From: Mesocentrotus franciscanus
Taxonomy: Eukaryota; Echinodermata; Echinoidea; Camarodonta; Strongylocentrotidae
Length of the DNA stretch: 64,000 nt
Direction of reading: 5' to 3'
NCBI GenBank assembly: GCA_037976565.1
Contig: CP137682.1
Span: forward strand, 28,826,199 to 28,890,198
Part shown: positions 60,460 to 64,000 of the stretch, in pieces
Layout: every line of letters starts with the position of its first letter
Position numbering within the stretch: position 1 is the stretch's first letter
Program-made: the position numbers and the translations under genes
The notes under the pieces: model-generated
Databases searched by the model: none
What the model saw: the letters and a program-made list of their open reading frames with translations, nothing else
Told to the model about the DNA's origin: nothing

Positions 60460-60665
60460 GCTAAAGGTAAAATTGTCAGATGTAAAAACTAAAATAAATT
60501 ATAAAAGTCGAAAATGTTAGAGGTAAATGTGGCAGAGGTAAAGTGTAAGAGGTAAAACCGGCTGAGATTTATTTTAAAACGTAAAACTGTCAAAAATTGA
60601 CAGAGGTAACAATTCAGAAGGTAAAATACTGCAGGCAAAAAATGTCAAAAATGTCAGCTTAATCA
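60460..60665. repeat. Degenerate minisatellite (agaggtaaa / tgtcag motifs)
   Basis: Repeated variants of gaggtaaa and aatgtcag at irregular 20-30 base spacing. No coding capacity. Confidence 0.5.
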
Positions 60666-60812
60666 GTGCCAGAAGTATGAGGCTACAAACATTGTAATTT
60701 AGTCAGATGAGTATCGGCCAAAACAATCTTTGAATAATCAAGAAAAGGTTAAATCATTACATAATATGCCACAAGCAGAACAGATCATGGCTAGTTAGAT
60801 ATGGCAAAGTTC

Positions 60813-61060
60813 AGTTCAGTTCAGGTCAGTTTATTCAATTCCATCTTTAAAAACATTTTTACAAAGGTAAAAACATGCCATTCCATGTAAAATATAATAC
60901 ATATATTGGAATAACATATACATGTACAATGAATTAATACAAAACAGAATAAGGCACAGCTGTAAAAAATAAATTAAACAAAAACAAGAGAAGGTTTTGT
61001 CTGGACAGCTTCCTATCGAATTAGGTCTGATAAATATTGTAAGAAACGAATAGCACATTC
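60813..61060 (-). mobile_element. LINE-like 3' end with (TGAAC)n tail
   Basis: The minus strand ends ...gatggaattgaataaactg followed by a TGAACTGAACTGAAC tail (near 60813-60830). The minus ORF upstream (60831-61058) has no recognised domain. Placement in the LINE class rests on the tail only. Confidence 0.4.
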
Positions 61061-61389
61061 AGTTTCGGATAGTATCATGAAGAAATTGCACAACAATAAG
61101 ACCTGTACACGAAATACAGCATGAAAAGATGCAAAATTAAAAAGATATCAAAGGAGAAATGTGAGGAAGAGGAGAGAGAGATGTATTGGCCATTATTTAT
61201 CTATGTTTTGTATTCATACAATTTATTATTTTTACTCTCATGATGTAATTGACAGCCTAAATACACATCAAGGAATGATAAAAAGTAATCGAATGCAGCT
61301 TATTCAATCAAGATGCACTTCTTTAAAGAAATTTAGCGTTAAATATAACATTACTATTGTAATTTACAACCGTTGGGAAATTAAGTTTT

Positions 61390-61889
61390 NNNNNNNNNNN
61401 NNNNNNNNNNNNNNNNNNNNNNNNNNNNNNNNNNNNNNNNNNNNNNNNNNNNNNNNNNNNNNNNNNNNNNNNNNNNNNNNNNNNNNNNNNNNNNNNNNNN
61501 NNNNNNNNNNNNNNNNNNNNNNNNNNNNNNNNNNNNNNNNNNNNNNNNNNNNNNNNNNNNNNNNNNNNNNNNNNNNNNNNNNNNNNNNNNNNNNNNNNNN
61601 NNNNNNNNNNNNNNNNNNNNNNNNNNNNNNNNNNNNNNNNNNNNNNNNNNNNNNNNNNNNNNNNNNNNNNNNNNNNNNNNNNNNNNNNNNNNNNNNNNNN
61701 NNNNNNNNNNNNNNNNNNNNNNNNNNNNNNNNNNNNNNNNNNNNNNNNNNNNNNNNNNNNNNNNNNNNNNNNNNNNNNNNNNNNNNNNNNNNNNNNNNNN
61801 NNNNNNNNNNNNNNNNNNNNNNNNNNNNNNNNNNNNNNNNNNNNNNNNNNNNNNNNNNNNNNNNNNNNNNNNNNNNNNNNNNNNNNNNN
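61390..61889. other. Assembly gap of exactly 500 N
   Basis: The run is 500 bases, probably a fixed-size placeholder of unknown true length. The sequence to its right begins in the middle of the copy of the 49307-50217 element, so the missing left part of that copy should lie in the gap. The long ORFs spanning the Ns are meaningless. Confidence 0.98.
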
Positions 61890-64000
61890 CATGCATGTTG
61901 TTTCTTGGTTAGTAATCATATAATCAATATATCTATTGCTAAAACGTTAATATAATTGTAACAAGATCGGACAAATAATCTATTGGTCAATAATTGCCAA
62001 AGGAAAATACAAATCACAAAATTGATGTGCATTGTCATAATTTGCTTAACAAATCATGATAAATGTATTTTCTGTGAACACGTGTAAAGTAATCATTAAG
62101 CGCGCGTACACTTTGTGAAAACTTATTCGACCAATCAACCGCCTTAAACGAAATCACGTGATGATACTTTCAACACCAAGCATAAAACAACACCATGTTA
62201 CTTAACACCCAGTAATTATTAATGCATGCTTAAATCTGACCGGTGTTAAAAATAACACCAATGGTGTCAAAAAAATTCAATACCATACTGGTGTTAGAAA
62301 TTTAACACCCTGGTTTTTTGCAGTGTACCGTCCTCGTTTTTTCGTTCTTACCATGGAAATACATTATTATGTTTGTCTACGTTTTATAATTTCTACCAAA
62401 GATTGAAAAGTATGAAATCCGACCTCTTACTAGTGCTTTTGGCAGTTTCGTTACACCTATCTAATATATGATTTTACGTTCCTAGATTATAACACAAAAC
62501 TATACACATGGGACTACAGTGTGACTGTAAAGCGTCTCACAAAAATAAACACTATCAAAGTTTTATCAAGATATACTTACTAAAGACATATTTGATTAAC
62601 AATTTCAGGAGATGATAGGTAATATCCTCAAATAATTATTTTTTCAAGATTTTTTCACGACGCGGCTGCACAAACGGCTCTATAGAACGAGAATACCAAA
62701 GATATTAACGCAAGTCACGCACGGATTCCGAAGTGCCTTTCAGCTTGACAACTTTGAGGGAGCATTTAAACTTTAAAATATTATGACAACCAAAATATAA
62801 ATTATTTAAAAATAAAGAAATAACAGAATAACATGTTGACATGAAATTACGGCACGGCAATCAAAATAATATACATTCGATGTATGGAGCCAACAAATAG
62901 CAACATTTATTAGTCAAGGTTGGCCCCGTCATATACACCATAATTTATCTTTAAAAAACCTAAATCGTTACAGATTATTAATGAAACATAAACCATTATT
63001 TTTTCTTTAAAAAGCCTCCATTAATTCACTTTCCCTGACCAGGTGAGGTCAGAGGTTATTTCCAGTTGTGTAATGCATATCAAACAATCAGATCATTATG
63101 TAAAAAAAGATCCAGGAACATAAAATTATGCATTTGTGCAGCTAGTTCATAGATGAGTAATGCAAAGAAGATGTATAGTGAGTATCACGACTATGCAACA
63201 TTAATAAAAACGCGCCTGTAAAGCTGCCACAAGCTGGCGAGTATATAAATGAAATTAAGAAAATTCTAAAACAAACCTTCGCAAACGAAAACAACGTTGA
63301 ATAGACGAGATTAGAAAATCAACCTCTAGACAGGTGACACCAGTATCGTCAAGCCATGCTTAAAAACCCAACACTGGTAGTGGCTGTTACGATAGCTATG
63401 AAATGAAATCTAATTTATTCGCACGTAGCCTACAATTGAAAGCACTTCATAATACATAACGATGCTTACCTCAAGTTGAATACGATACTCTGGTTCCAAA
63501 GGTCATATCATAATTTATGCCCACTCTTTCAGAAACAGAGTTTGATGTTCGATTTTAGACAAGGGTTCAATGGATTTTGTGCTCGTTTAGAGAGTTTTCT
63601 GCCTTTGTTCACATCTAATAGAGATTCACCCTTCACCATAATTTAGTAAGTAAAAGTCGCTACAGTGTGACATGCCCTCTCATTCTAGTTTAATCTCTAA
63701 CGATAGCTCGAATTTTCGCACCAGCCGTTTGATTTTCAATTCAGTATTGTTAAAACCGATGTCACTCAAACGACAAAGTCACATTGCCTCAATTTCGTTA
63801 ACCCATATCAAATTATCGTCAAAAATTCACCGCGCGTAGCTACTTATGCTGAACCAAATACACTAAAAAATACCAATAGGTACCAATATACCTCTGCTAC
63901 AATAGCAACACCCTATAGGGTGCAATTCTGCACCCAAAGTGGGGTGCAGATTATAACCCTAATTTGGGGTTGCAAAATAGAGGGAGCAGATGTGCACCAG
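61890..64000. repeat. Near-identical 2.1-kb duplication, copy 2 (5' region of gene B)
   Basis: Counterpart of 49783-51907, continuing to the window edge. It includes the right end of the CACTG element (ends 62325), the start exon (62352), the possible 5' exon donor (63470) and the beginning of the CACTAA element (from 63861). Confidence 0.9.
62352..62392 (-). CDS. Gene B start exon: ATG directly before the donor
   Basis: Same sequence as the gene A start exon: TATTTCCATG|GTAAGA with ATG at 62354-62352. Splicing to 59575 in phase 0 gives M-INLTSFIVVIF, a complete signal peptide in a gene whose second exon has no ATG of its own. The upstream edge is tentative. If the right-hand duplicate is an assembly artefact, gene B could instead use a promoter not in this window. 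Confidence 0.55.

Noticed and set aside
61161..61955. Long ORFs on both strands across the gap
   Set aside because: They consist mostly of 500 unknown bases.

Overview
This is eukaryotic, metazoan DNA: AT-rich, sparse in coding sequence, with GT-AG introns, 5'-truncated LINEs, many TIR/foldback DNA elements, degenerate TTAGGG arrays and very frequent ACATGT strings. The repeat style and the EGF/TNFR-like gene architecture suggest a marine invertebrate, most likely an echinoderm or a relative. That assignment is inference. There are no bacterial operons, CRISPR arrays or rRNA genes.

Three coding loci can be supported, all on the minus strand. (1) At the left edge is an acidic, Ser/Arg-rich protein: exon 2014-2996 is spliced to an exon running off the window at 397-1. 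(2) Gene A is a small type I membrane protein: start exon near 50242, signal peptide plus cysteine-rich module 49034-49178, EGF 48474-48584, EGF 47137-47250, and transmembrane/tail exon 7781-8007. (3) Gene B is its tandem paralogue: start exon near 62352, signal peptide plus cysteine-rich module 59416-59575, EGF 58642-58752, and hydrophobic C-terminal exon 57594-57709. Exon phases (0, then 1-1-1) agree in both genes. The cysteine-rich module has the spacing of a single BCMA/TACI/TNFR-type module, so the pair may be an undescribed family of TNFR-like/EGF membrane proteins.

The two genes lie in duplicated units. Their 3' flanks (about 4950-7720 and 55120-57330) and EGF introns (48180-48584 and 58340-58752) are clearly paralogous but diverged. 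Their 5' regions (49783-51907 and 61890-64000) are almost identical and differ mainly by short indels; the second begins directly after a 500-N gap. That contrast suggests recent conversion/duplication or a duplicated haplotype in the assembly.

Between gene A's last EGF exon and its terminal exon lie 39 kb, against 0.93 kb in gene B. This interval (8008-47136) is nearly all non-coding. It holds LINE remnants (11402-12144, 22600-23090, 46850-47130, with another at 47580-47930 in the neighbouring intron), TTAA-flanked elements (38007-38759, 41787-42147), a 1.09-kb foldback element (43677-44768), foldbacks at 28150-28645 and 30932-31561, telomere-like arrays and tandem duplications. One possible plus-strand signal-peptide exon lies at 43127-43215. 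The rest is AT-rich DNA in which I see nothing.
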